DNA from: Dentipellis sp. KUC8613
Lineage: Eukaryota > Basidiomycota > Agaricomycetes > Russulales > Hericiaceae
Direction of reading: 5' to 3'
Length of the DNA stretch: 64,000 nucleotides
Assembly (NCBI GenBank): GCA_002286715.1
Contig: NSJX01000040.1
Span: 177,194 to 241,193 of the forward strand
Shown here piece after piece: positions 11,301 to 23,181 of the stretch. A program made the position numbers and the translations under genes. Within the stretch, counting starts at the first letter, position 1; every line of letters starts with the position of its first letter. The notes under the pieces are model-generated. The model was not told where the DNA came from, did not search any database, and was given only the letters and a program-made list of their open reading frames with translations.

Positions 11301-12265
11301 CCGGAAGTCCATGGAAATATCCGCGTCGTCCCCCTCAGAATCCGAAAGTGCGCAGGACATGCCCGCCGGCAAGGACATGCGCAAGGAGGAGCCGCTCCCC
11401 GTGGGCGGCGTCGACGAGAAGCAGGCCGCGACGTTCATGAACGCGCTGCAGCGCACGCTCGCGATGATGCAACCCACGCAGGGCATCATCCCGACCATGC
11501 CGCACCTGCCGCTCCCGCACCTGCCGAACCTGCCCTGGGGCGCGCTCCCGCAGATCCCGATGGCGTTCCCCGTCGACGTCCCGTGGCCCGCGTTCCTCGT
11601 CGAGAAGCGCAACGGGGCCGTTCTGGGCCCCGAGCACGAGCACGAACATGAGCAGCCGCGCGGCGCGCGGCGCGCGCTCTGGACGCCGCAGGAGTTCCGC
11701 GCGTTCTGGGAGAAGTGGATGATCCAGGGCGCGCCCGCGCGCGAGGACGACGAGCCGCCGCCGCAGTACACCCCCCGGGCGTCCGAGACCGCCTCGCCTG
11801 CACCCGCGTCTGCGCCTGTGGAGGAAGAGGTGGACGAGCAGCCTGTTGCAGGCCCGTCCACGGCGCCGGCGGTGCCTGCTGCTTCGGAACGCCAGGCCTC
11901 GCGGAGGCCGAATTATAATGCGGACCCGCTGCCTGATCAGGAGGTGAACGCGTATGCGTATAGGCCGATTCAGAAGCCCGCGCGGCAGATGCCTCAGAAA
12001 GGTGCGTGTTGCCCCTTTTCTTACTTTCAAGAGACTGGAGTTGTAACGTCGTTGGTTTCTTCTTTTTCTGCAGAAGATCGTATGCTCGTGTTGTTCTGGA
12101 TTCCTATTCTTTTCCGTAAGTCGTGCTGCTGTGCGGTTCATTGATAGTTTCGCGTGCTGATACGCTGTTGCAGTTGCGCTGCTGTGGGCCTTCATCCACG
12201 GCATCCGGATCGCGTTCCATTCTGTCCGGACAATGACCCACCTCCGGGCGCTCGTGCGTCTCTGA
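8310..12265 (+). CDS. MGA2: Mga2/Spt23-type ER-anchored transcription factor (IPT/TIG, ankyrin, TM)
   Basis: Eight exons (8310-8575, 8625-8858, 8917-9119, 9173-9273, 9329-10578, 10629-12001, 12074-12115, 12174-12265) encode 1186 residues. In order they show a disordered N-terminus; the family hallmark LPIMIPSIPE with KSRVETQVRVTV; a Cys-rich VVCCSSCQTRE followed by a basic ARKLALRVRP; an IPT/TIG domain starting PKIHRLIPASGPTYGG; two ankyrin repeats (TLLHIATFLK, TALHVAAFVG); an acidic stretch; and a C-terminal membrane helix (LVLFWIPILFLALLWAF). In yeast, Mga2 and Spt23 sit in the ER membrane, sense lipid packing, and are released by ubiquitin-proteasome processing to activate the OLE1 desaturase gene. 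The intron at 9274-9328 needs a GC donor to keep frame. Confidence 0.94.
9274..9328 (+). other. GC-AG intron inside the MGA2 gene
   Basis: The donor reads GAG|GCAGGT and the acceptor CTTTCAG. The conserved upstream block (SSCQTRE) ends in phase 0 and the downstream block (KRVARK) needs phase 0. The nearby GT at 9278 would join them in phase 1 and destroy the basic motif. Confidence 0.65.
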
Positions 12266-12551
12266 AGAGTGTCGGGCGGGTATGATGATATGTGATATGT
12301 AGATGCTTCGTTCGCTTTCGTTCTCTATTCTTTTCGTTTTCTTCTCGATTTTTTTTTCACTACCGACTGCCAGCTTCGACCTATCGTACCGTATTGCTCA
12401 TCGCTCAAGCCCAAGGCCAAATTTGCTATATGCTATTTGCTATTTGCTTCTGTTAACTTAACTCGTTGTAGACCAGACCAGGCCGTTATAGGCAGGAAGG
12501 GTAGGGGCGCGGGTGCCTGGTGTCACGGTGTAATGGTAGGATTTTTCGTTG

Positions 12552-12573
12552 TACATACATACATACATACATG
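12552..12573. repeat. (CATA)n microsatellite
   Basis: About five uninterrupted ACAT/CATA units lie in the 3' flank of MGA2. Confidence 0.9.
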
Positions 12574-12612
12574 TGATTGCTGGGGGAATTCACTGCGAAT
12601 TTGCGATATGGC

Positions 12613-12655
12613 CGTGGGTTGTGGGTTGTGGGTTGTGGGTTGTGGGGTGTGGGGT
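12613..12655. repeat. (GTGGGTT)n microsatellite
   Basis: Four units of the 7-mer GTGGGTT are followed by a decayed GTGGGGT tail. The G-rich strand is the plus strand. It resembles a variant telomere-like repeat in composition, but it is short, internal and has a different period from TTAGGG. Confidence 0.9.
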
Positions 12656-13116
12656 GGCCGCGGAGGCTAGGTGCGTGGTTCGGGCTGACTGATTCGTTCT
12701 ACAGCATATTTTCTTTTTGCGAGAGGACGGATGCAGGAGTTGAGGTGCGCCCAGTTGCTTTCATGCTAGACTTGTTCGAGTATACACGATTGATTACCAT
12801 CTTCCGCCTGGTCTAGTAGATTTCCTACTGGCACGTTATGCATTGTCGGCCGCGGAGGCTGCAGGCGTCATCGTGCCCATGCTCGGCTCGTCCGATGTTG
12901 AAGGTACGAACAGTCTGAATTTGCCTTGACATGTACGGTATTTGGTATGCGGATACCCCACACTGACGTCGCTAGCCTTGCCGCCTGCGTCATCCAGGGG
13001 GGATTTCTCCGTGACGCAGTTGACTCCTAGGCAGTGGTGACATTTTACAGTGCGTAGCCGTTCGACATGTTACACGTTACATGTTATGCGGCCGGTGACC
13101 GGTGACATGTTGACAG

Positions 13117-13640
13117 GAACAGACAGTCGGAGTGTTCGACTCTCCGTGGCGCTCATGGTCGACATTTTAAGATGCAATAAATCTGATTTATTTGATGCGA
13201 CATGTTGAACTTCGGACAGCCTTGCACCCAAATCATAATGCACAGTAAAGTAAATGCATTTTGATTCTTTTCCTACCGAGGCGGGCAATTTAATGATGTT
13301 CATTCCTGATAGATCACAGGCTTCTGGCTTCTGGCTGTCGATACACAGCAGCATTGAATATTGACAAGCAGACACGACGGATATTGATACTTGCAATTGG
13401 AATATTCGACTCGGACTGTCCGTGGCGCCGTTGTGAACAGTCAAATGCTCCCGGTGAATGTTCAACATTTCACAATATTGCATTATTTAATGCAAGGGAA
13501 TTTAATATGGCGACTGACAAGCAAACAGCCTTCATTCCAGCAAATGCCATGTGCAGTCCTTTTCCACCGAGGCGGGCTATCAATTTGATAGAACGCAGAC
13601 TGCTGACTTCTGACTTCTGACTTCTGACTTCTAGCTACAT
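13117..13640. repeat. Diverged tandem duplication, unit about 280 bp
   Basis: Unit 1 (about 13117-13340) and unit 2 (about 13394-13640) share, in the same order, CGACT..TCCGTGGCGC, a block with AATGTTC/ATGTTGAAC, a TTTTCC-ACCGAGGCGGGC block with a run of AAT/TTT, and a terminal TTCTGGCTTCTGG or TTCTGACTTCTGA simple repeat. Matching blocks lie 278-290 bp apart. Confidence 0.6.
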
Positions 13641-14296
13641 GCTTCGAGATCATTGCAGGTTCCTTATTCCCAGCAGCCAGCTTTTAGGGCTGATCCGGTG
13701 GAGTTGTAAGCCTCATAATTCAAGCTTCACATCATCGCACGTTCCCAGTAACGTTGTAAAATGTTGACCGGTTCTCTGGGTTGATCCGATTGACTGGTAA
13801 GCCGCTGCGTGCCTCGTGTCTCGCAACTCGCCATCCACAGCCCGCATTGCCGATATCGTATGGGCGGGTTATGCGAAGACGCTTCAGGCTCGAGCTCGCA
13901 CATCTATATTGACACCTAAATATGATGCACACTTTCCTCTAATCGATACAGCGAAACGGCCAGATTTGCACACGATCCAGATACACACTGTCAATGTCCC
14001 ATACAGACCCGAGCCGCAAGTAGCTTGAGCGCGTCGCCGTCGGTCCGGCCGTGAGAGTCGGAAAGAAAGCGAGGCTCGACAAGCATTGACAGAGTCCCAG
14101 TGCGTTCGCCAGAAATATCAGAACGACGTCGCCGCGGCCGGTGGTGCCCCGAGCTCCAAGTTGGTCGTCCACGAAGAGTCTCGGTACGGTAAAGGATGTC
14201 AATGTTGCCGTGTGGAAACGTCCGGAGATGAGAACCAGGCTGCCGTCAACCCAGGAATATATGCACTTGCGCTTGCGCTTGCGCTTGTGCTTGTGT

Positions 14297-15831
14297 TCAC
14301 CGCGCCAAAAACCCCTTGACCACCCACATAGAATCGAGCGTCTCCAACTATCCCAAACCAACAACCATCCAACAGTCAAACATCAAGAAAGCACGAGGTG
14401 CAGAGCAGAGCGGTACAAAGACGCACGAGTTTGCCGAACCCAGGCTCGCGCACGACGTGGCTCACCAGGCCCTCGAGCTCCGCGCGCGAGAGGTCGCACA
14501 GGCTGGAGGAGTCCGCGGCGTCGCGCAGGGAGGCGACGAACGCGGCGCGTGTTGCGGAGTCTTCGGTGCTAGCCACAGCGGGAGGTCGCGGAGCTAGAGT
14601 GAAGCAAGAGGGACTCTCGTGATCGTCCGTCGACTTCGCTGGCTGTACGTGTGCGTGTGTGCGAGCGGCCGGCGCAGGAACTGGGACTGGGGGCGGCAGC
14701 ATCGAGCCCGTGCCCGCATCGGAGGAGGGCAGCATCGTGCCCACAGCAGAGGACGGCGGCGAGGAGCTAGGGAGCGAGCTGCTGCCGCCGCTGCCGTGCA
14801 TGAGCGCCGAGATGTCGCGCGCACTGTTGCGGCGGACTGGTGGTGGGCGATCTTGCACGAACGGGGTGCTGGCGTCGAGTATGTGCTGCGATGTCTGGGT
14901 GTATGCGCTCGGGCCGCGGGTGGCGGCAGATACGGGCGTGGGGAGGCCGCTTGTGTCGGAGTTGGTAGGCAGGACCGAGGATGCGCTGGAGGTGCATATA
15001 GACAGGCCGGAGCTCGAGGATGGTGCTGCTTTGTCCGCAGGTACCGGTCTAGTGTATGCGGGCCCGGTTACCTGCGTTTGCGGCATGGTCAGCGTGCTGG
15101 GGTGGGCAGTCGCGCGGCGCACGGGGGCCTGGAGAAAGGAGCTGGAGACCGCGAGCGGTGGCCGTGTGGGGTGCATCGTGGCGTTCCGGGCGAGGGCGGC
15201 GGGTGGAGGCGGGCCGTTGAGCTTGCAGGGACACACGGGCCGGATGGCGTCGATGAACTGCTCCGTGTCCGCGGAGGAGGCGAAGTTGATTTGAAAGCGC
15301 CTGTATGACTGCAACATATGAGATGTGGGGTTAGACGAGCATGTGGGGAGATGGGTTACTGCTGTGGCGGAGTGCCGAGGGTGGAGGTACCGGATGCCTA
15401 CGATTGAATCGCGGTAGACGGCTTTTAGAGGCGAGCCTTGCATGTTAGCCACCTGGCTCCTTGTTTCGGTCAAACCCTCGGAGAAGGCGAGCAGATCTAT
15501 GTCCTCCTGCAAGATGTATGCGCATATAACGCTATAGACATTGTTGTTAGGAGACGCCAAGCTAAAGTGGACCCACAAAAATGACGTCGCGCTGGCTGGA
15601 TGCCGCGGGATCTTGCTCTAATTCCATGTTCCATATGATGCGCAGCCGCACGGACGCGAACGTGGTGTCCGTGTTTTGTGTGACATCCAGGACGAGCTTA
15701 ATGACGGGGTTGGCAAAGTGCTGCCACTCCACGTCTTTAGAGGTCGACTGGCTCATAGCAGACGCACTTGGGTACGACCTGGAGTACTTCAGGAGCGTAT
15801 ACGAGCTGGTGGACGTGGTTGTATGCGACAT
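14297..15831 (-). CDS. REC114: Rec114-like meiotic double-strand-break protein (putative)
   Basis: Four exons (15577-15831, 15391-15506, 14427-15300, 14297-14347) give 431 residues with the frame kept throughout. Residues about 10-145 look like the PH-like N-terminal domain of Rec114: YTLLKYSRSYP, WQHFANPVIKLVLD, DSIVGIRRFQINF and TEQFIDAIRP. A long Ser/Pro-rich disordered linker follows. The C-terminus (LSRAELEGLVSHVVREPGF, then, across the last intron, KLLETLDSMWVVKGFL) matches the short C-terminal helix block that in Rec114 binds Mei4. Rec114 helps Spo11 make meiotic breaks on chromosome axes. The last 16 codons sit in a separate exon that is easy to miss. The family diverges fast, so identification rests on the two ends and the layout. 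Confidence 0.65.
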
Positions 15832-16149
15832 CAGAGAGGACGAGGACGTGGTCGTGGACAAGACGCGCGGCGCGTGGGTGGGTCATGCGGCGTGACTTTA
15901 TCGCCGTTGCACGTGCCATTTACGTAAATAATGCTGACGCGCCAAGGAAGGAAAGAAGCCGAGAGCGCGGAGGGCGCGCATGGATCTGCCTGCCGCCCGC
16001 CGTGGAGCTGCCCGCGAGTGCTTATGTTCTCTCCCTCGTCCTGAGCGCCACAGCCTCCTTCTCCTTGTACCATACCATTCCTTGCTCCTCCCCCTCCTTC
16101 GCCCACGAACCAGCCCTCTGAAACCCGCACTCTCCACGGCTGGCTCGCC
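15832..16149. promoter_or_regulatory. Divergent promoter between the REC114-like gene and a membrane-protein gene
   Basis: This 318-bp gap lies between two divergent ATGs. The right half is pyrimidine-rich (CTCC runs), typical of fungal 5' leaders. No specific site is identified. Confidence 0.35.
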
Positions 16150-16822
16150 ATGATGGCGACCCTCGCCTCTCTCCAACCTAGGGACCACGACCCCCGCCCG
16201 CCAGGCTACACAGGGTACGCACCGCGCACCCATATACCCCACTTTCACAACTCACCCGAGCTTCTGCAGACGCCCCAAGACGCCCTGGATCTCCGCGATC
16301 GTCAGCAGCGCCTGCCTGCTCTTCGGCTGGGGCCTCATCCTCATCATGTACCTCTACAAATACATCCAGAAGCGGCGGCGGCGCGCGCGGCGGGGCAAGG
16401 CGCTGCGCGACGCAGAGGAGGCCGACGCCGCCGCTGCCGGCGGTAACGCAAGCAAGAAGCCCGTCACGTTCATCATCCCGCCGGACCCCGCGGTCATCAC
16501 GGGCCTGCGCGAGCCGGGCGAGCATGCGTTCCGCGCGGGCGTGCCCGTGCGCTCCGCGTCGATGGGCCGCATATTGCGCCACCACAAGGTCGACGCGACG
16601 GCGATGGAGGTGCTGCATGCGCACCGGGGCCGCGAGCACGCCGACGGGAAGGGCGGCGGCAGCGAGGGCGCGAGTGAGGGTGCGAGCGAGTACGCGCATA
16701 CGCCGCCGCTGCCGATGGCCCATTCCGAACCGGACTTGCCTTCTTCTGGTACGTGGTTTGCGTGCTGGGTGTGGGATCCGCCGCTGATCATGATTATATG
16801 ACCCACAGCGATAGCACTATGA
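16150..16822 (+). CDS. Small single-pass membrane protein, unknown function
   Basis: Three exons joined at GGCTACACAGG|A and TCTTCTG|CG give about 185 residues. A short Pro-rich N-terminus leads into one hydrophobic helix (ISAIVSSACLLFGWGLILIM), flanked on the C-side by a strongly basic KRRRRARR stretch. The basic side predicts a cytosolic C-terminus by the positive-inside rule. The soluble part contains KKPVTFIIPPDP and a Gly/Ser/His-rich tail and ends after the third exon at AIAL. No enzyme motif is seen. Similar small proteins occur across mushrooms, as I recall, but I cannot name a family. The last exon is very short and could be replaced by read-through to the stop inside the intron. Confidence 0.65.
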
Positions 16823-17106
16823 TTTTTTGAGACCTCTGACGACATTCTTGATACCGTAATTCCGGGCACCCTATCCATCCGGCATATGCGCATGTACTTC
16901 ATATCCTGTACAGTGCTCTTCCTATTTTGTTTGTCTGTTTGTTCGCTATTCTTTCACGACGCGGGGGCTGCACTTAGATGCGCTTCACCTGACTATCCTA
17001 CATACATACATACACCCATACACATTCGTACCGCGCCCAGCCTTCTCCCTTGCCTCTTCCCTCTTCCCTTTCCTCACGCACCGATTCCCTGCCCCCCAGC
17101 CAGCCG

Positions 17107-20100
17107 CTAATCGCAATACGCACCCACATTCGCCGGCTAACCCGCACCACCACGCGCATCAGTAACAGAACAAAGCAGGTAAGCACACACGCACCGCGAC
17201 GTCCCGCGCGTACCGCAGCAGCACGCCCCGCCGCACATTCAGCGCGCCCTGCCCGGACGCCTCCCACGCCTTGCGGCGCGCGGCCTCCTCCGCGGGGCTT
17301 ACGTCCCACTCGAGCAAGCGCCGCTCCGCGTCGATGACGATCCGGTCCCCGTCGCGCACGAGCGCGATGGGCCCGCCGAGCCGCGCCTCTGGGACGACGT
17401 GGCCTGTTGCGCGTTAGCGGTCAGGGATCGGGGATCGGTGGAGAGGGGGAAGGGTGGAGAGGGCGGAGAAGGGGCGCACCGATGATGAACCCGCGCGACG
17501 CGCCTGAGAAGCGGCCGTCGGTGATGAGCGCCGTCGACTTGCCCAGCCCCGCGCCCATCAGCGCGCCCGTCGGGCCCAGCATCTGTCGCATGCGTAGGTG
17601 AGTTTACAAGCAAGCTGCAGGGCGGGAAAGACGGGGGAAGAAAGGAGGGGAGGGATGGCTGACCTCGGGCATGCCGGGCGCGCCCTTGGGGCCCTGGTAG
17701 CGGAAGATGAGCACCATGCCCGGCTTGATCTCGCCTGCGGAGAGCGCGGGGTAGAACCCGTCGAGGCTGTCGAAGCACTTCGCCGTGCCCTGTCCCACAT
17801 CACACAAACGCGCCGCACACACATCAGCTATGCGCCCACCAGCCACAAACGCGACACAACCACGCGCACCTCAAACCGCACGCCCTCCGCGCCCGTCAGC
17901 TTCGCCACCGCCGACCCCGGTGCGAGGTTGCCCCTGAGGATGGCGATGTGGCCCGTGCGCTTGATCGCGCGCGCGACGGGGCGCACGACGTCCTGCGCGG
18001 CAAAGTCGAGCGCGGGCACGTCCGCGACGTTCTCCGCGAGCGTGCGCCCCGTCACGGTCAGCTGCGTGCCGTCGATGAGGTCCGTGTGCGCGAGCAGGTA
18101 CTTGAGCAGCGCGGGGATCCCGCCGATGCGGTGCACGTCTTCCATGTAGTATTTGCCGGAGGGCCTGGGTGGGTGGGTGGGGGGTTAGTTGGGTGGGAGA
18201 TGGGAAATGGGGGGAGGGGGATGGGAGAGGGGGGAGGGAGGGGGCGTACTTGAGGTCGGCGAGGTAGGGCGTGCGGTCGGCGACGGCTTGGAAGTCGTCG
18301 ATCGTGAGGTCGATGTCGGCGGCGCGCGCGAGCGCGAGGAGGTGCAGGACCTGTTTGCGCTCGTTAGCATCGGGTCGTCTGCACATATATATATATATAT
18401 ATATGGCCAATTTTCAGTGTCAAAGGGAATCACGTACGGCGTTGGTCGACCCGCCGAGCACGTTCACGATGGCGATCGCGTTGAGGAACGAGTTGCGCGT
18501 GAGGATGTCCCTGCGAACCCGAGTCAGCCGGCACTCAAAAACAAAACAAGGACGCCTCGTATACACACCTCGGCTTGATATCGAGCTCGAGCAGCTTCTT
18601 GAGGTAGTGCGCCGCCTTGAAGCACTCCTTCGTCTTCTCAGCGAACGTCGCGGGCGTGCCGGACGAGTACGGCAGCGAGAGCCCGAGGACCTCGAGTGCG
18701 GAGCTCATCGTGTTCGCGCTGGCGTCCGCGCTCGTGGGTTAGTGTTAGGAGGATGGGGTGCGGGGCATGACAACGCACGTGTACATCCCGCCGCAGGCCC
18801 CAGGCCCGGGGCACGCGTGGCGGACAACGTCGAAACGCTGCTCGTCGGTGATCTTTCCCACCGCGAATGCACCTGTATCCAGCAACATGAGCGCGCGGGA
18901 TAAGGAGGGAACGAGGGAGAGAGAGGAAAGGAGCGCACCGTACGACTCAAACGCGTCCGAGATGTTGACCGTGTCGCCCTTCTGGTAGCCCATGGCGGGG
19001 CAGTCCTCGTGGCGCCGACCCGCCTGGATCGTCCCGCCGTAGATGATGATCGTCGGCCGGTTGTGCCGCACGGCGGCGATAGCACAGCCGGGCATGTTCT
19101 TGTCGCACCCTGGGATGGAGATGTTGCCGTCGTAGTGCTGTGCCTGGGGGTGGGAGGGGGGTTATGTTGGGAGGGAGGGGGGAGAAGGGGGGAAAGGGAG
19201 GGGCTTACCATTGTAACCTGGGACGGGAGTCGGAGGTGTGAGTGTGGATGAAAGGGGATGGGGGTGGAGACGGGGAGCGTACGGCTTCGATGGAGTCGGC
19301 GATGATGTCTCGACTCGGTAGTCTTTGAAACTGGTCAGTGTCCTCAACAAATTTCGTGGTTTACCGTGCCACGTACGAGTAGCGCATTCCTGGAAAGTGT
19401 GAATATGTGGTCAGAGCTGATACACCGAAATGCAAGATGACGATTCACCATCCGTGCCCATCGTGATCGCATCGCTGTTGTTTCTCGTTAGAGCTCTGGC
19501 AGTCGAATGTACACGGGCCTTTTCCCTACCTGACACCGATGGTATTGAACGTCAATCCTACCAAGCCTTCCTCTTCGCATCCCTTTCGCACGACCTTGGC
19601 AAGGTCAAGCTGCCCAAAGAATGAGCCAACCTCAGCCCTACGATCATCGCCGCCGCACGTACCAGATGCACATTGCACGGGTTACCTACACCAACGTATA
19701 TATCAGCGACCAAGTCCTACACAAACTCGTCGCAAACGACTGACCTTCCCACCAGATTGGCGATATCCCAATCTACAGCAACGCATGACGTCAGGCCATC
19801 ATCGAGCATCGCACAGTCCAATGCGATGCGCAGGATTTGCACCGATGCGGATACGAATACTACAACATACCTGCGGCTTGTCCATGTCCTCTTCCGTCAG
19901 GCCGACGGCGTACACTGGTCAACGATTAGCGCCCCGCGGTATCAGATTGTCTGCGAATCTGGATTCGAGGGTGCGTGCGATTGAGACTCACACATCGCTT
20001 GTGCTCCCCCGCGGGCCTGCGATGGCCAGGTCAGTGTGACAATGGAGTATGTGGTGGTGGAGACGCGTACCTTGTTCTGGGTGAGCTGGCCCGAGAACTT

Positions 20101-20231
20101 GTTGAGCTTTGCATTGGGGTTGGTGGTCGAGACGGGCTTAGGCAGGGTGTGGCTACACATCCGTCCATAAGTACAATTGCATGAGAATTTCATCGAAGAA
20201 TAAGAGCGACGTACATCTGAACGTCGGCCAT
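17107..20231 (-). CDS. ILV3: Dihydroxy-acid dehydratase (Ilv3/IlvD family)
   Basis: At least 15 short introns split this gene. Assembled blocks read, in order: [155 protein letters not shown] and [17 protein letters not shown], ending [10 protein letters not shown]. The enzyme makes 2-keto acids in valine and isoleucine synthesis. The three cluster cysteines (PCN, GCDKN, GACGG) and the catalytic serine loop (GRFSG) are present, so it should be active. No obvious mitochondrial presequence follows the chosen ATG (MADVQ), so a cytosolic paralogue or an alternative upstream start is possible. One intron holds a (TA)n run. Confidence 0.9.
18384..18404. repeat. (TA)n microsatellite in an ILV3 intron
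   Basis: About ten AT dinucleotides occur inside one of the short ILV3 introns, on the plus strand between 18384 and 18404. Confidence 0.9.
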
Positions 20232-21088
20232 GGCAGGCGGTGGGTGGAAGGTGAGTAGAGAGAGTCGAGAACAAGGCCTCGCAGGATTAGACTGGGGTCG
20301 GTACCATAAATATCGGGGGCTCGTCTGGACCGGACCGAAGCAGAGAACACCCTGTCACGAGAACTGCGTCGGTGAGCAGCAGCCCAGTCTCGTCTGGCCT
20401 CATGCCTCTAACGGCCGTCCTCGCGTCCCTCTTCCCAGCATTTCACGCACCACGGGACCCTGGCAGAAACTTTACGGGCGAATGCACATCAGCATGGGTC
20501 GTCGTGGATGAAAGATAGATATGTCGCGAAGAGGGTCAATTGTTGTGATTACTGCGTGGGTGCTGGTCGAGATGTTGAATTCGCGGTGTGTGCATGGGCG
20601 CTTGACCAACAGGGCGGCTACAATTGGACGCGACGGCTCGCCGGCGCTCCGCATTCTGTGCGCGTCCGAACACATGAGCCTTCTTGCTTGCACGTCGATG
20701 CAATCGTCTCTCATCCGGCCCGGTCGGTAAGTATTACAGCAATCATTCTTCCTCAAATCATAGAACGTTCGGATTACTAGGACTTCAAGTGAATATCGAT
20801 ATCATCAGAGCCTGGGGCTCTCTAGTACCGTACCAGGAGAATTTTTTCAGAAGGAAACTAATCTCTAGAATATTGCGGTCATTGTACCTTCAGCCGATCA
20901 GCCTTCAATCGCCTTCCGTGTATCTCTGCCGTACGTGTTACGACTGACAAGACTGTATCCCTATTTTTCAACCGCCTTGGTACGCGCTGATGTTCGAGCT
21001 ATTTTCTCTGCAATGGTTTCTCATCATAGAAAAAACTTCATTCGGCGGGGCTCACTGTAGGATTAAAAGCTCTCCATCTATACCAGTA
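20232..21088. promoter_or_regulatory. Divergent promoter region between ILV3 and TRM44
   Basis: About 860 bp without a supported gene. The half next to ILV3 contains a TATAAAT-like site and CG-rich blocks. The half next to TRM44 is AT-richer. No specific regulator site is claimed. Confidence 0.4.
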
Positions 21089-22999
21089 ATGTCAGCGCCA
21101 ACGAAGCCGCGCTTCACGCCAACACCTTGCGTTGGCCCTCTGGCACACGGACCATGCCCAGAAGTGCCCTCGAACGATGGCAAAGAGTGGCAGCCGATAA
21201 TATCCTGCCCAGCAGATTTTCCCGCAGAACTAGTGAGGCTTCTCTCTCCCTCTTCGACGTTTCCAGGTCCTATGCACTCAATCCGACTTCGGGTTAACCC
21301 CTCCAGTTTGAAACCGCTACTTCGCAGCTGATCCACCACCCGGAGTACAATTCGACACTCATCCTGCGCTCTGAGGTCGTCTCCGACACAACGGAGGACT
21401 TCCCTCCGTCCATACCCATATTCGAAGGCCTCGTCCCGGTGCGGAACATCCACCGAAAATTACTCGCCCGACGGCCCACGCGCGATGCTAGCCTCGAGCA
21501 GCACTGCACATTATACGCACCCTCACCCTCTGCAGACCACACACCAACACACCCAACCATGCTCGTCCTTACACCTATCCTCGCGCCCGACGGCTCGCTG
21601 CCTTACTACCATCCGACCGTCTCGCATCTCGCATTCCGGTACATCTCGGCCCCCGAACCCTCCGACTCTTCTGCCGCCGCACTCCAAATCGCCGCCGTCC
21701 CGCTCCCCAACACGCCGCTGGACATCAACGCGCGGCTGTACCGCACGTGCCTCGCGCTGCTCGAGACGCTGCACCGCTACGGCTGGGGCGCGCTGACGCA
21801 GTACAAGAAGCGCGTGCATCACGACTGCCTCGTCCCGCGCGCGGCGTACCAGGACCTGTACCTCGTCATGCGCGAGCGCCACAAGCACCTCGTGGATACG
21901 TGGCAGGAGGTGACGGACCCGCTCAAGCATGTGTTTGAGGTGCGCGGCTGTTTTGGCCTTCTGATTGTGGGCGAGTGAGATGTTGAATTGGATTGTGGCG
22001 CAGGATATTGGGATCGCGACGTTCCTTATGCTGCTGTGGAAGGATACCTACGGGCCTGCTAGCACAGAGAAAAAAATAGAAACAGAACCGAACTCTCCTC
22101 CCCCCTCCGAGGAGCCACTGAACGAAGCACCATGGAAACACTGGCCCCGCCCGCCCGGCGGCTTTGTCGATCTCGGGTATGCACCATCTCCTGCACCTCC
22201 CCACGCGCATCGTTTACTCACTACTCACCCCGCCATACAAAGCTGTGGCAACGGCCTCCTCACGCATATCCTCGTCTCTGAGGGCTACGCAGGCCACGGC
22301 TTCGACCTGCGCGCACGCACCTCCTGGGCGCACTACGCCGCCCCGACACGCGCTGCGCTGCACGTCTCCGCGTTCGACCCCACATCGCTCCCCACCGCCC
22401 CCACCTCTTTACCCACCTCTTCACCCATCTCTTCCGCTTTATCGGGCCCCGTGGACGAAGAGCACCCGCCGCACCTGCCCCCAGGCGCCTTCCTCATCGG
22501 CAACCACGCCGACGAGCTCACGCCCTGGCTGCCCGTCCTCGCGACGCTCGCGCGCGCCGCGGGCTATCTCTCCATCCCGTGCTGCCCGTGGGCGTTCGAC
22601 GCGCGCTTCGACCGCTCGCGCGACGCGCCGTTCGTCGACCCCGCATTGCTGGCGGAGGAGATGCAGCTCGGCGGGGGCGGGGGCGGGGGCGCAAGTGCGT
22701 ACGCGATGTACCGCGTGTGGCTCGCGTCGCTGAGCGTGCGGTGTGGGTGGGTGGTCGAGTGCGAGACGCTGCGGATTCCGAGTACGCGGAATTGGGCGAT
22801 TGTCGGTACGTGGTGGTGTGATTCTTTAGTTTTGCTGTTGTGTGAGTGGCTGATGGGACATATTGGTTTAGGGCGGAAGCATGCAGAGAGCGAGGCGTGG
22901 GAGGAGGCCGAGGAGCATGCGCGGGAGATCGTGCGAGACGTGAAGAGGCGCGGGGTGTTCAAGACAAGGACGCCGGAGGGCAAAGCCGGCGAGCACTGA
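21089..22999 (+). CDS. TRM44: tRNA (uracil-2'-O-)-methyltransferase Trm44
   Basis: Five exons (21089-21232, 21307-21939, 22004-22176, 22243-22805, 22872-22999) encode 546 residues. The N-terminal half contains LILRSEVV and a SVLRT-like helical region. The catalytic half begins GGFVDLGCGNGLLTH, the SAM-binding motif, followed by EGYAGHGFDLRARTSW and GNHADELTPWLP, all hallmarks of Trm44. The enzyme methylates the ribose of U44 in tRNA-Ser, in the cytoplasm. The glycine-rich loop near residue 455 is a simple-sequence insertion. The first intron has a GGTTAAC branch site, and the SAM motif itself is split by an intron (GG|C TGT). The gene converges with PEX5, with about 180 bp between stops. Confidence 0.92.
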
Positions 23000-23181
23000 G
23001 TCCTGAACATGAACGCATGATTGAATGTGAATGCGATCCAATTCCTAACCGATGGCAAATATTTGCAGCTCTATCGTACCTACTTACATGAATACAGATG
23101 GATATCGAGGCGTACCGATCTACGTATGTGATCGCAGCGCTACAGATGCAGACGCGATCGTCCAAGCAGCGAATGATCACC

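Larger units (their letters stand above)
12266..14296. other. 2-kb non-coding gap between convergent MGA2 and REC114-like genes
   Basis: No gene is supported on either strand. The stretch is AT-richer than its neighbours. It contains two microsatellites (12552-12573, 12613-12655) and a diverged direct repeat of about 280 bp (13117-13640). Confidence 0.6.

Noticed and set aside
12613..12655. Interstitial telomere-like repeat
   Set aside because: The 7-mer GTGGGTT is G-rich, but it does not match TTAGGG and has only four units. A microsatellite is enough.
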